Assembly (NCBI RefSeq): GCF_003264115.1 | Contig: NZ_CP021912.1 | Location: 1,223,001 to 1,287,000 of the forward strand | Direction: 5' to 3' | Source of the DNA: Erythrobacter sp. KY5 | GTDB lineage: Bacteria > Pseudomonadota > Alphaproteobacteria > Sphingomonadales > Sphingomonadaceae | DNA: 64,000 nucleotides | Translations under genes and position numbers: made by a program | The notes under the pieces: generated by a model | Databases searched by the model: none | What the model was told of the DNA's origin: nothing | Seen by the model: only the letters and a program-made list of their open reading frames with translations | In this document: positions 35,141 through 44,237 of the stretch, in pieces | Numbering within the stretch: position 1 is the stretch's first letter | Layout of the letters: each line of letters begins with the position of its first letter

Positions 35141-35191
35141 TGTAAAGAGCTCTTGACTGTAAAGACCTCTTGTCAGTAAAGAGCTCTTTAC
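35141..35191. promoter_or_regulatory. Three contiguous 17-bp palindromic repeats (operator array)
   Basis: The units are TGTAAAGAGCTCTTGAC (35141-35157), TGTAAAGACCTCTTGTC (35158-35174) and AGTAAAGAGCTCTTTAC (35175-35191), back to back with no spacer. Each has dyad symmetry around AGCT or ACCT. The third is a perfect 16-bp palindrome at 35176-35191. They sit 36-86 bases before the HTH gene start and 55-105 bases before trkH on the other strand. The likeliest reading is the operator of the HTH protein, possibly controlling both directions. Confidence 0.75.
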
Positions 35192-35226
35192 AGGCTCGAA
35201 TCACCAGCGGGCTCGAAGGGTCACTT

Positions 35227-35433
35227 TTGGAAAACCGTCTTAAACATCATCGGGAGGCTGAAGGCTGGAGCCAGGGCGAACTTGCCCGGCGGCTGGGCGT
35301 CTCGCGGCAGACGATCAATGCGGTCGAAACCGACAAATACGATCCCTCGCTTCCGCTGGCGCTTCGCATGGCGAAACTTTTCCAAGTGAGCGTGCCTGAC
35401 CTGTTTATCGATCACTGGGAGCCGGACGCATGA
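35227..35433 (+). CDS. Small Xre/Cro-family HTH transcriptional regulator
   Basis: A 68-residue single-domain regulator. I choose TTG 35227, with AAGGG 6 bases upstream; the open frame further up runs through the repeat array and is unlikely. The HTH is at about residues 13-35 (SQGELARRLGVSRQTINAVE), followed by DKYDPSLPLALRMAKLF, typical of the YozG-like subgroup that often sits beside membrane-protein genes. The stop overlaps the next ATG. It probably represses its own operon through the 17-bp repeats just upstream. Confidence 0.9.
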   Translation: MENRLKHHREAEGWSQGELARRLGVSRQTINAVETDKYDPSLPLALRMAKLFQVSVPDLFIDHWEPDA

Positions 35434-36104
35434 TGGAGAGCAACACGATGTCGGACGAACGCGGGACAATGCAGAAAATCGCGAAGATGCTGGGACCGTC
35501 CGTCGGTATCGGGGTGTTTGTTGGTCTTATCGCGGGGTTCTATGTCGGTTTCAGCGACATCGACCTGTGGGCGTTGACCGACACCTTGCCAAGCGACAAC
35601 ACGGTCTACGTCTCCGCGTTGCTGGCGTTCGCATATATCTGCGGCGGGATAGCGGCATTTGCGGCGGTTTCCTTCCCCAGGCACCTGCACAAGCTCCTTG
35701 AAATGGAGGCCGACGATATCGCCGATCAGCCCGAGTTGTTCCGCTGGCAGGGGGCAAGCGCGATGCAGTTCGGTTTCGCAATCGGCACGCTGATCCTTGC
35801 AGAACCGTTCGGACTGCTCGCGCCGGGGATCGCATTCGGAATCTTCGCCATGTTCGTCATCCTTGGCATCGCGTCCTATCGCAAAAGCTGGGTGATGATG
35901 GACGAGCTCATGCGCGCCGCCGCCAGCGAGGCGACGGTCATCGGTTACTACCTGATCCTTATCGTCGGCGGCGGCTGGGCGGTGCTGGGCCACCTTGGCA
36001 TCGCGGCCGGACCTGACTTCCTTGATATCGTCAACATCCTGTGGGGCATGATCATCCTCGCAACCCTCTGGACCTCGACCCGCCGCGGCATTGTCGGCGG
36101 ATGA
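35430..36104 (+). CDS. Six-helix membrane protein of unknown family, paralogue of the next gene
   Basis: A 224-residue protein with about six predicted membrane helices (near 24-42, 60-82, 113-130, 132-150, 172-193, 196-214) and a charged loop after helix 2 (LEMEADDIADQPELFRW). Conserved with its neighbour: LAEPFGLL, SYRKSW..MDEL, and GYYLILIVGGGWAVLGHLG. ATG 35430 overlaps the HTH stop; ATG 35448 with GGAG upstream is an alternative. I do not recognise the family. It probably works with the next gene product under control of the HTH regulator. Confidence 0.85.
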   Translation: MMESNTMSDERGTMQKIAKMLGPSVGIGVFVGLIAGFYVGFSDIDLWALTDTLPSDNTVYVSALLAFAYICGGIAAFAAVSFPRHLHKLLEMEADDIADQPELFRWQGASAMQFGFAIGTLILAEPFGLLAPGIAFGIFAMFVILGIASYRKSWVMMDELMRAAASEATVIGYYLILIVGGGWAVLGHLGIAAGPDFLDIVNILWGMIILATLWTSTRRGIVGG

Positions 36105-36136
36105 ACTCACACAACGGCAAGGCGCAGGAAACGGAT

Positions 36137-36796
36137 ATGACAGCTATGACCAATCCTGAAGAACCCAAGAAGAAGCGCTCCTACTGGTACTCTCTTGCCG
36201 CGTGGGTGCTGTCGGGAGCGGTCGCTGGCTATATCGGCGCAGACCTCATCACTGGCGGCGCGAATGGCGAGATGATCGACATCAACATCTCGCAGATTGT
36301 CGCCATCCTGATCGGGTTCATCCTCGTCCTGTGCACTGTGATCGTCGGCGTCGGCTTCACCTTTCCCAAGGCGGGGATCGCGATGAAGATGTTCGAGGAC
36401 ATCGAGGAATGGGAAGACGAGCGCAGCATGATGGGGCTCAGCGCCTTTGGCGGCGGTGCGTGGGGCGGCGCGTTGATCGTCCTCGCTCTCGCCGAGCCGC
36501 TTGGCCTCTTGGGCAGCCCGGTGCTGCTCGCCGTGATGGGCGTGCTGCTCATTGGTTTCGTCTACAGCTCGTGGCGCCTGCTGCGCGAATATGACGAGCT
36601 GTGGCAGGGCGTGAATGCCGAGACTTGCACCTACGGCATGTATCTCATGCTTCTGATTGGCGGGACGTGGTCGGTGGTCGCGCATCTCGGGTTTATTAGT
36701 GCGCTCGCACCGCTCGACTGGATCTCGCTGCTGACCGCAACCTGCCTCGTCGGAGCGATCCTCGCGACCCGCAAGCGGGGCATGCTGGAGGACTGA
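36137..36796 (+). CDS. Six-helix membrane protein of unknown family, paralogue of the previous gene
   Basis: I choose ATG 36137 (AGGA 7 bases upstream), giving 219 residues. ATG 36101, overlapping the previous stop as ATGA, would add 12. It opens with a basic patch (EEPKKKRSYW) and has about six helices. The second half aligns with the upstream protein: LAEPLGLL, SSWRLLREYDEL, GMYLMLLIGGTWSVVAHLG, and a basic end (TRKRGMLED against TSTRRGIVGG). The central loop has EDIEEWEDE. The family is unknown. A terminator shared with glnA follows. Confidence 0.84.
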   Translation: MTAMTNPEEPKKKRSYWYSLAAWVLSGAVAGYIGADLITGGANGEMIDINISQIVAILIGFILVLCTVIVGVGFTFPKAGIAMKMFEDIEEWEDERSMMGLSAFGGGAWGGALIVLALAEPLGLLGSPVLLAVMGVLLIGFVYSSWRLLREYDELWQGVNAETCTYGMYLMLLIGGTWSVVAHLGFISALAPLDWISLLTATCLVGAILATRKRGMLED

Positions 36797-36813
36797 AAAG
36801 TCTTAAGCACCAA

Positions 36814-36850
36814 AAGGAAAGGCCGCCCGGTTTCCCGAACGGCCTTCCTT
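36814..36850. terminator. Bidirectional terminator between the membrane-protein operon and glnA
   Basis: AAGGAAAGGCCG (36814-36825) pairs with CGGCCTTCCTT (36840-36850), 11 pairs with one bulged A and a 14-base loop. On the minus strand the stem is followed by TTGGTGC after a short T-run within CCTTTTGG, so it suits glnA termination. It also lies 17 bases after the plus-strand stop. Confidence 0.65.
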
Positions 36851-36900
36851 GCATCCAAGGGTATGGATCTTGGGTGTCTTGCGAACTCCGGTGCCTTGTA

Positions 36901-38319
36901 TCAGCTTGAATAATACATGTCGAATTCAACCGGACTCGGTGTCGTTTCGAGACGCAGCTGCTCTTCCCACTTGAGTTCAGCGTAAGCTTCGATCTGGTCG
37001 ACCGAGAACACATCGCCCTTGAGCAGGAATTCATGGTCTTCTTCCAGCGCTTCGAGCGCTTCGCGAAGTGAACCGCACACGGTCGGCACTTCGGCGAGTT
37101 CTGCCGGCGGCAGGTCGTAGAGGTTCTTGTCCATCGCATCGCCCGGATGGATCTTGTTCTCGATCCCGTCGAGACCGGCCATCAGCAGCGCCGAGAAGGC
37201 GAGGTAGGGATTGCAGATCGCATCGGGGAAGCGGAACTCGACGCGCTTGGCCTTTTCGCCCGCGCCATACGGAATACGGCACGATGCCGAACGGTTGCGA
37301 GCCGAATAGGCCAGCAGAACGGGCGCTTCGAAACCGGGCACCAGACGCTTATACGAATTGGTCGTGGCGTTGGTGAAGGCGTTGATCGCCTTCGCGTGCT
37401 TGATGACGCCGCCGATATAATGGAGGCAGGTTTCCGACAGGCCGGCATATTCGTTGCCCGCAAAGGTCGGATTGCCGTCTTTCCAGATCGACATGTGGGT
37501 GTGCATGCCCGAACCGTTATCGTCCTTGATCGGCTTTGGCATGAAGGTCGCGGTCTTGCCGTAAGCGTGCGCCACCTGCTGCACGACATACTTGTAGACC
37601 TGCACCTGGTCGGCGGTCTTCGTCAGCGTCGAGAAGGTGATGCCAAGCTCGTGCTGGGCAGCGGCCACCTCGTGGTGGTGCTTGTCCATGTCGAGGCCTA
37701 TTTCCATCATCGTGGAAACCATTTCGCCGCGGATATCCATCGCGCTGTCGACTGGCGCCACCGGGAAATAGCCGCCCTTGGCGCGCGGGCGGTGGCCCAT
37801 ATTGCCGCCGCCAAATTCGGTGTAGTCGGTGCCGGTGTTGGTCGGCAGCTCGATATCGTCGATGCGATAGCCTGAGCCTGCGTAGCCATCTTCGAAACGC
37901 ACATCGTCGAACATGAAGAATTCAGGCTCTGGCCCGACATAGATGGTGTCGCCGATGCCGGTCGATGCGAGATAGGCTTCGGCACGCTTCGCGGTCGAGC
38001 GCGGGTCGCGGGCGTAAAGCTGGCCGTCCGAAGGCTCAACGATGTCGCAGAAGATGCTGAGCATCGGGGTTTCGGAGAAGGGATCGGGATAAACCGCATC
38101 CATATCCGGCTTCAGGATCATGTCGCTTTCGTTGATGACCTTCCAGCCTTCGATCGACGAACCATCGAACATCAAACCGTCTTCCAGCGCATCCTCGTCC
38201 ATGACCTTTGCCGCCATGGTCAGATGCTGCCACTTGCCCTTCGGGTCGGTGAAGCGAAGGTCCACCCATTCGATGTCGTTGTCCTTGATCTGTTTTACGA
38301 CGTCTTTCGCACTAGCCAT
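36901..38319 (-). CDS. glnA: Glutamine synthetase type I
   Basis: Makes glutamine from glutamate and ammonia with ATP. ATG 38319, with GGAG 9-10 bases upstream, gives 472 residues, the normal type I length. Signatures: [13 protein letters not shown], the metal site [33 protein letters not shown] and the ATP region. The adenylylation tyrosine lies in NLYDLPPAE, so it should be regulated by GlnE. It lies 87 bases after glnB on the same strand. Confidence 0.97.
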   Translation of the reverse strand: MASAKDVVKQIKDNDIEWVDLRFTDPKGKWQHLTMAAKVMDEDALEDGLMFDGSSIEGWKVINESDMILKPDMDAVYPDPFSETPMLSIFCDIVEPSDGQLYARDPRSTAKRAEAYLASTGIGDTIYVGPEPEFFMFDDVRFEDGYAGSGYRIDDIELPTNTGTDYTEFGGGNMGHRPRAKGGYFPVAPVDSAMDIRGEMVSTMMEIGLDMDKHHHEVAAAQHELGITFSTLTKTADQVQVYKYVVQQVAHAYGKTATFMPKPIKDDNGSGMHTHMSIWKDGNPTFAGNEYAGLSETCLHYIGGVIKHAKAINAFTNATTNSYKRLVPGFEAPVLLAYSARNRSASCRIPYGAGEKAKRVEFRFPDAICNPYLAFSALLMAGLDGIENKIHPGDAMDKNLYDLPPAELAEVPTVCGSLREALEALEEDHEFLLKGDVFSVDQIEAYAELKWEEQLRLETTPSPVEFDMYYSS

Positions 38320-38406
38320 GGTGTATTCTCCAGCATTGGTATGTTTCGTTCGAGAGGTGCGCCCGTGGGTTCCCATCAGGACGCGGAAAGTAAGAGCCTT
38401 TAGCGG

Positions 38407-38844
<438 letters not shown>

Positions 38845-38892
38845 TCACACTTCGGTAGCCGATCCCCGCGCGGGCGCAAGGATCATTCCGAG

Positions 38893-38909
38893 TGCCCGGA
38901 TTTAGTGCA
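38893..38909 (-). promoter_or_regulatory. Possible NtrC-binding site upstream of glnB
   Basis: TGCCCGGATTTAGTGCA is 17 bp and resembles the NtrC pattern TGCACC-N5-GGTGCA, matching 4 of 6 and 5 of 6 bases in the two halves. It lies about 60-75 bp upstream of the sigma-54-like element. A second TGCA..TGTGCA motif sits beside it at 38906-38919. It is imperfect and needs binding data. Confidence 0.35.
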
Positions 38910-38985
38910 TGATTGTGCAGCGCAGCGCAACCGTGCTTAAGGGGAGGGCGGGCGCTGCCTAATTATTGGGCAGTGCGTGCGCGGA

Positions 38986-39912
38986 TCAGAGGCGCAGGCC
39001 GGTGGTTTCGGGCAGGCCGCACATGATGTTGAGGTTCTGGATGGCCGCGCCGGAAGCGCCCTTGCCGAGGTTGTCGAGACGGGCGATCAGGCGGACGTTC
39101 CAGCCGCCCTCATTGCCGCAGACGAACAGTTCGATGCCATCGTTCGCCTCCGCGCCGTCGCGCAGGAGCAGCTCGGCAGGAGCTTCCCCTTCGCCTACGT
39201 GCACGATCCGCGATCCAGCATAAAAACTCAGCAACTCGGCTTGCAGAGTATGGGCGTGCGGATCGGTGCTCATCGCGCCAAGGTGCAGTGGCACCTCGAC
39301 GATCATGCCGCGAAAGGCAGGCACGACAGAAGGTGCAAACAGCACTTCGTGTTTGAGACCCGCGTGCAGCTTCATTTCAGGCCGGTGCTTGTGAGCCAAG
39401 GTAAGCCCGTAAGTGCGAAACGCGATGTCCGGCTCGGCAGCGAAGCGATCGATCAGCGCGTTGCCGCCGCCCGAATATCCGCTGACCGCGTTGACGGTGA
39501 AGGGCCAGTCGGCTGGCAGCAACCCGGCGCGGACCAGCGGCGCAATCAGCGCCAGAAACCCCGTCGGGTAACACCCCGGATTGCTGACGAAACGCGCATT
39601 CGCGACTCCCTTGTGTCCAATCAGCTCAGGGAAACCGTAAGTCCATCCCTCCGCCACCCGGTGCGCACTCGATGCGTCGATGATCCGCGTGTCCGATCCC
39701 TCCGCCAGCTTCACCGCCTCGACAGCGGCGTCATCGGGCAGGCACAGGATTGCGATATCCGCTTCGTGCAAAGCCTCCTTGCGCGCACCAACGTCCTTGC
39801 GCTGCGCATCGTCCAGCACGAGCAGCTCGAACTCCTCGCGCCCTTCAAGCCGGTCGCGGATTTCGAGGCCGGTCGTCCCGGCAGCACCATCGATGAAAAT
39901 GCGGGTAGCCAT
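38986..39912 (-). CDS. argC: N-acetyl-gamma-glutamyl-phosphate reductase (short type)
   Basis: NADPH-dependent third step of arginine synthesis. The 308 residues match the shorter AGPR class. The N-terminal ATRIFIDGAAGTTGLEI is the nucleotide-binding start. The catalytic cysteine lies in FVSNPGCYPTGFLA. The late GEGEAPAELLL and YSGGGNALIDRF match the family. It lies 20 bases downstream of the SH3-domain gene on the minus strand. Confidence 0.95.
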   Translation of the reverse strand: MATRIFIDGAAGTTGLEIRDRLEGREEFELLVLDDAQRKDVGARKEALHEADIAILCLPDDAAVEAVKLAEGSDTRIIDASSAHRVAEGWTYGFPELIGHKGVANARFVSNPGCYPTGFLALIAPLVRAGLLPADWPFTVNAVSGYSGGGNALIDRFAAEPDIAFRTYGLTLAHKHRPEMKLHAGLKHEVLFAPSVVPAFRGMIVEVPLHLGAMSTDPHAHTLQAELLSFYAGSRIVHVGEGEAPAELLLRDGAEANDGIELFVCGNEGGWNVRLIARLDNLGKGASGAAIQNLNIMCGLPETTGLRL

Positions 39913-39932
39913 GGCGCAAAGCCATAGCCGGA

Positions 39933-40286
39933 TCAGTCAGCGAGGCAATGGGCCTTCATGTAGCCGCTTGGCCCCTGAGGGCCGAGGCAACCCCAGATCC
40001 ATTCGCCCGCGACGTCCAGAACCTCGATCATCGTCCCGGCTTCGAAGCGGGTGATGATCGGCGAATCGTCGCGGGTGTTCTCCATCACGTCCGCGCCGCT
40101 TTCTCCGATAATGCGGACATGGGGGATGACGTAATGCGCCGCGAGATGTTTCCCGGCGAGTGCGATGTGAGCAAGATCGCCGCGCAGCGCGAGCGTTCCG
40201 GGCGCAGGTTTTTCGACCGGGCCTTTAAGACCCAGTGCGCCTTCAGGAACCGTGTATTCGTGATTGTGGCTGCCAGCGCCGCTCAT
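39933..40286 (-). CDS. SH3-like domain protein
   Basis: A 117-residue protein with no signal peptide. The second half is a bacterial SH3 fold (about 70-117: TRFEAGTMIEVLDVAGEWIWG, then PSGYMKAHCL). The first half is His/Gly-rich and also beta-like (EGALGLKGPVEKPAPGT). Such small cytoplasmic SH3 proteins are common in sphingomonads, and their role is not known. It lies between leucyl aminopeptidase and argC, probably in one transcript. Confidence 0.78.
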   Translation of the reverse strand: MSGAGSHNHEYTVPEGALGLKGPVEKPAPGTLALRGDLAHIALAGKHLAAHYVIPHVRIIGESGADVMENTRDDSPIITRFEAGTMIEVLDVAGEWIWGCLGPQGPSGYMKAHCLAD

Positions 40287-40377
40287 TCAGATCGTTTTCC
40301 TATTCGCCCCTGCTCGCGGCGCTTAGCGGCAGTCGAGTTGATCGGCAAGCCACGCGCTTTGCTTGGGCTGCTAACGT

Positions 40378-41775
40378 TCACCCGCCAAAGCGGTTCCGTA
40401 GCATATGCCAGCTTGCGCGCAGGCCATATGCCGCGCCTCCCTTGGAACGGCCCGGCTTGGCAAACGGGCGCCAGGCGAAGGTGTCGAAGTGCACCCAGTC
40501 GATCCCTTCGCCGACGAAGCGGTCGAGGAACAGCCCGGCGACGCTTGCTCCTGCATAAGGATTGGTGTGCGCATTCGAGATGTCGGCGATGTCGGAATTG
40601 AGATATTCGCGATAGCTGTCTGGCAGGGGCAGACGCCAGGGTTCATCGTCATTCGCCTTGCCCGCTTCGGTCATCTGGGCGGCGGTGTCGTCCTTCCTCG
40701 CCATCATGGCGGCGTAATCGGGACCAAGCGCCACGCGCGCCGCGCCGGTGAGCGTCGCAAAGTCGATGATGAGCTCCGGTTCTTCCTCGCTCGCCCGCGT
40801 CAACGCATCGCCAAGGATCAGGCGACCTTCGGCATCGGTGTTGTGAATCTCGACCGTGAGCCCCTTGCGGCTGGAGAGGACGTCGCCGGGGCGAAAGGCG
40901 TTTCCGGCAATCGCGTTCTCGACAGCGGGGACCAGCAGGCGCAGGCGCACTTTCAACTTCGCCTGCATGATCAGTTCGCCCAGCGCAATCGCGTGCGCCG
41001 CACCGCCCATGTCCTTCTTCATCAGGCGCATGCCCGTTCCCGGCTTGATATCGAGCCCGCCCGAATCGAAGCAAACGCCTTTGCCGACGATTGCGAGAAC
41101 CGGATCGCTGTCCAAGCCCCAGGTGAGGTGCATGATACGCGGCGCGTGCTTGCGTTCCGCCGCGCGCCCGACGGCGTGGACCATCGGATAACCTTGCTCA
41201 AGCGCATCGCCGCGCGTCACTTCAAGCTCGGCCTTGTAGGTTTTGGCAAGCCGCTCGAACTGAGCTTCCAGCGCGGCGGGTCCCATGTCTTCGGCAGGCG
41301 TGTTGACGAGATCGCGCACAAGCAGCTCGGCGCGCGCTTCGGCCATCGCGGCGTCGATCTTACCGGCCTCTCCGGTCAGCAGAACGCGCGGGCCGGCCGC
41401 GTTCTCATCCTCTTTGTATCGCGTGAAGCTGTACTGCGCCGTGAGCCAGCCGAACATGGCCGGACCAGCGCCCGTCTCTGCAGCTTCCCCGGCGAGGCGA
41501 TACGTGCCTTCGGGAAGCGCCTCGGCAAGCCTGGCAAGGCACCAGCTTGAAAGCTCCTTGGGGTTCGCCACCCCGCCAACCGCGAAGAAACGGTCGCCAT
41601 CGGGCACAATGCCGACCTGGTATCCCTTGCCCTCGAATTTCTGGCCGGAAAGGCTCGCGCGCTGGCTGGCGGAAAGCGACTTGGTAAAATCGTCAAACCC
41701 GCTCTCATTGACGAGGTATATGTCGATCGCGTCCTGTCCGCGATCGGGTTGGATAAGGTCTTGGATGTCGGTCAT
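40378..41775 (-). CDS. Leucyl aminopeptidase family M17
   Basis: Dizinc cytosolic aminopeptidase, 465 residues. The catalytic domain holds the signature NTDAEGRLILGDAL (metal-binding Asp and Glu, catalytic Arg). It also has GKGVCFDSGGLDIKPG, the lysine region RLMKKDMGGAAHA, and ATLTGAARVALG. The N-terminal domain is shorter than in E. coli PepA and closer to the PepB-like alphaproteobacterial group. It is followed by the SH3-domain gene. Confidence 0.93.
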   Translation of the reverse strand: MTDIQDLIQPDRGQDAIDIYLVNESGFDDFTKSLSASQRASLSGQKFEGKGYQVGIVPDGDRFFAVGGVANPKELSSWCLARLAEALPEGTYRLAGEAAETGAGPAMFGWLTAQYSFTRYKEDENAAGPRVLLTGEAGKIDAAMAEARAELLVRDLVNTPAEDMGPAALEAQFERLAKTYKAELEVTRGDALEQGYPMVHAVGRAAERKHAPRIMHLTWGLDSDPVLAIVGKGVCFDSGGLDIKPGTGMRLMKKDMGGAAHAIALGELIMQAKLKVRLRLLVPAVENAIAGNAFRPGDVLSSRKGLTVEIHNTDAEGRLILGDALTRASEEEPELIIDFATLTGAARVALGPDYAAMMARKDDTAAQMTEAGKANDDEPWRLPLPDSYREYLNSDIADISNAHTNPYAGASVAGLFLDRFVGEGIDWVHFDTFAWRPFAKPGRSKGGAAYGLRASWHMLRNRFGG

Positions 41776-41840
41776 GGCCTGTCCATAATCGCGCTGGCAT
41801 GCATGTCACGCAGGAATTGGGCCGTGAGGGGAGTTTACGC

Positions 41841-42668
41841 ATGATACGCTGGATGGTTGTCGCAGGTGTGGCCGTGTGCCTTGCTGCCTGTTCGACGCCC
41901 GAAGAAATGGATCAGTCGATCACGGATCAGGTTGGCGAAGGGCTGACCGAAACCGGGCGCGAGACGCTGGAACGCCGCGTGCCGGTCAATGCCGAGGCTG
42001 GCGAGGTACTGATCGAGAGCGACACCTATGAATTCGCCTATCGCTGGCCCAGACAAGCTGCGGCGATCCCTGCTCTGGATAGCGCGCTCAAGACCATGGC
42101 CGAACGCACCCGCGCTGAATTCGAAGCCAGCGCCGTGGAAGCAGAGGCGGATGCGGCGCAATTCGGTTACGATTATCGCCGCTATGCTTCCCAGTGGACA
42201 TGGGAGGTCGCCGCCGACACGCCGCGTTTCCTTGCGCTTACCGGCAGCCGATATTTCTACACCGGCGGGGCGCATGGCAACTCGACCTTCGATGCGATCC
42301 TGTGGGACCGGGAGGGCGATGCATCCAAAGGCCCGCTCGAACCTCTCGCGGTGTTTTCCGACGTTCCCGCACTCTATGCAGCGGCGAGCAAGCCTTACTG
42401 CATAGCCCTTGGCAAGGTGCGGATCGAGCGTATCTCGGAAGCAGGCCTGGGCGATGCCATCGAGGACATATGCCCCGAGCTGAGCGAACTCACAATCTCG
42501 CTAGGCACGTCGAACGGCCGCACGATTGACCGGCTGGTGATGATCGCCGCGCCCTATGTGGTGGGGCCATATGCGGAAGGCTCCTATTCGATCGAAGTGC
42601 CGATGAATGCCGAGATGCTCGCGCTGGTAAAGCCCCGATACCGCGCGGGATTTTCGCTCGCGGATTAG
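41841..42668 (+). CDS. Lipoprotein with DUF4163/DUF3298 (RsiV-like) domain
   Basis: ATG 41841 with GAGGGGAG upstream gives 275 residues; upstream frame starts lack support. The lipobox is VCLAAC (Cys 17). The DUF4163/DUF3298 region contains YFYTGGAHGNSTFDAILWD, a motif shared with RsiV-type proteins that bind lysozyme in Gram-positives. Here a periplasmic lipoprotein is likely; ligand or function is unknown. It diverges from the aminopeptidase gene and precedes map. Confidence 0.85.
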   Translation: MIRWMVVAGVAVCLAACSTPEEMDQSITDQVGEGLTETGRETLERRVPVNAEAGEVLIESDTYEFAYRWPRQAAAIPALDSALKTMAERTRAEFEASAVEAEADAAQFGYDYRRYASQWTWEVAADTPRFLALTGSRYFYTGGAHGNSTFDAILWDREGDASKGPLEPLAVFSDVPALYAAASKPYCIALGKVRIERISEAGLGDAIEDICPELSELTISLGTSNGRTIDRLVMIAAPYVVGPYAEGSYSIEVPMNAEMLALVKPRYRAGFSLAD

Positions 42669-42722
42669 AGGAGCGCGCGTGGCCTCTCGCATTCGGGCGC
42701 GCCTTTCGCTATATGACCGCGC

Positions 42723-43547
42723 ATGACAGAATACCAACTCGTCGAGAACGAACAGACCGTCTATCGCGACGGCACGATCAAGCTTCACACGCAGGAAGGC
42801 TTTGACGGCATGCGCGCTGCGGGCCAGCTGGCCGCGCGTATCCTCGATGAGGTTGCGGACATGGTGCAGCCCGGCGTCACGACCGAGAGCATCGACACGC
42901 AGATCCGCGAAATGATGCTGGATGCAGGCGCGGTTCCTGCAACGCTGGGCTATCGCGGCTACACTCACTCAAGCTGTATCTCGATCAACCACGTAATCTG
43001 CCACGGCATTCCGGGGCCCAAGGTGTTGAAGGATGGCGACATCCTCAATGTCGACGTGACCCCGCTGCTAGACGGGTGGCACGGTGACACCAGCCGCATG
43101 TTCTTCGCGGGCGAGCCGTCGATCAAAGCGAAGCGGCTGGTCGATGTGACTTATGAATGCCTGATGCTAGGGATCGAGGCAGCACAGCCCGGCGCTCGTC
43201 TCGGCGACATCGGCGCAGCTATCGAGGCGCACGCCAAGCAGTTCCGTTACGGCGTCGTGCGCGAGTTTTGCGGCCATGGTCTGGGCCGCCTCTTCCACGA
43301 TGCACCCGAAGTCGTACACGCGGCAAAGGCTGGCACGGGTCCGGAGCTGAAGCCCGGCATGTTCTTCACGATCGAACCTATGATCAATCTCGGAAAGCCC
43401 TGGGCAAAGGTGCTGGGCGACGGCTGGACCGCCGTGACCCGCGACAAGTCGCTCTCGGCCCAGTTCGAACACTCGATTGCGATCACCGAAGACGGGAACG
43501 AGATCTTCACGAAGAGCCCGACGGGTAGGGATGCGCCGCCTTATTGA
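42723..43547 (+). CDS. map: Methionine aminopeptidase type I
   Basis: Removes initiator methionine. The 274 residues contain the five metal ligands in DGDILNVDVTPLLDGWHGDTSRMF, EFCGHGLGRLFHD, FTIEPMINLG and AQFEHSIAITEDG. An N-terminal extension of about 25 residues precedes the catalytic domain, as in many alphaproteobacteria. It ends three bases before a convergent membrane-protein gene. Confidence 0.96.
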   Translation: MTEYQLVENEQTVYRDGTIKLHTQEGFDGMRAAGQLAARILDEVADMVQPGVTTESIDTQIREMMLDAGAVPATLGYRGYTHSSCISINHVICHGIPGPKVLKDGDILNVDVTPLLDGWHGDTSRMFFAGEPSIKAKRLVDVTYECLMLGIEAAQPGARLGDIGAAIEAHAKQFRYGVVREFCGHGLGRLFHDAPEVVHAAKAGTGPELKPGMFFTIEPMINLGKPWAKVLGDGWTAVTRDKSLSAQFEHSIAITEDGNEIFTKSPTGRDAPPY

Positions 43548-43550
43548 CGG

Positions 43551-44237
43551 CTACTCCCGGCTCGATACCGGGAGTGAACCTTCCAGCGGCACAAAGGCCA
43601 GCAACGCGCCGGCCATCACCACGATCAATCCCATGGAAAAAGCGAGCATGGCGAGCGTCGGCTTGGTCAGGCGCTTTTGCGTGACCCACTCATAGGCTAG
43701 AGCGACAACGATTGTGATTGGCGGCTGGATTGCGATGGCGACGGGGTCGGGCAGTTCGAGCACCTGAGTCACGCGTGCATAGGCTGGCGTCATGAAGGCG
43801 AGCGTCCCGATCAGCATCGCCATGCGGTGCTCGGCAATGCGCTTGCGGCGTGCGAACCATAGGGCCGCGATGTACAGCGGGATGAAGGTCGCAAAGGCGG
43901 CGATGTTGACGATGGTCACTTCGACGCGGCCCAACTCCTCACCGATATTGACCGACAGGATCAGGCCCGAAACGGTCATTATCACGACGAGCACAATGGA
44001 GGATCGTCCCAGCGTCCGGTGAAACGCGAACCTGCCGCCAGCCGCGAGAAACGCCTGCCCGGCCAGCAGCGCCAGCCAGGCGATCATCGCTACTGCGTGA
44101 GTGATGACGAGCGGCGTGTAGCGCACCTGCACTTCAGGGTGAGCGATTGCTTTGAGGCCGAATGCAAGAATGCTGGAAACCACCAGCGCAACGGCTATCC
44201 ACCCCAGAAGCCGGTTTGCTTGCTCGAATGGGCTCAT
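43551..44237 (-). CDS. Seven-helix membrane protein, DUF2306-like, linked to ccmAB
   Basis: ATG 44237 overlaps the ccmB stop (ATGA), giving 228 residues; the much longer open frame to 44990 is a shadow of ccmB. About seven helices are predicted, with conserved His residues in LVITHAVAMIAWLAL, GRFAFHRTLGR and RIAEHRMAML, similar to DUF2306-type proteins. The histidine pattern is compatible with heme or metal binding, but this is inference. In typical clusters ccmC would follow ccmB; this protein is not CcmC. Confidence 0.78.
   Translation of the reverse strand: MSPFEQANRLLGWIAVALVVSSILAFGLKAIAHPEVQVRYTPLVITHAVAMIAWLALLAGQAFLAAGGRFAFHRTLGRSSIVLVVIMTVSGLILSVNIGEELGRVEVTIVNIAAFATFIPLYIAALWFARRKRIAEHRMAMLIGTLAFMTPAYARVTQVLELPDPVAIAIQPPITIVVALAYEWVTQKRLTKPTLAMLAFSMGLIVVMAGALLAFVPLEGSLPVSSRE
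43553..43575. other. Inverted repeat across the convergent gene ends
   Basis: ACTCCCGG (43553-43560) pairs with CCGGGAGT (43568-43575) around 7 bases, covering the stop and last codons of the minus-strand membrane protein, just after the map stop. It could terminate both genes; no T-run is seen. Confidence 0.4.
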
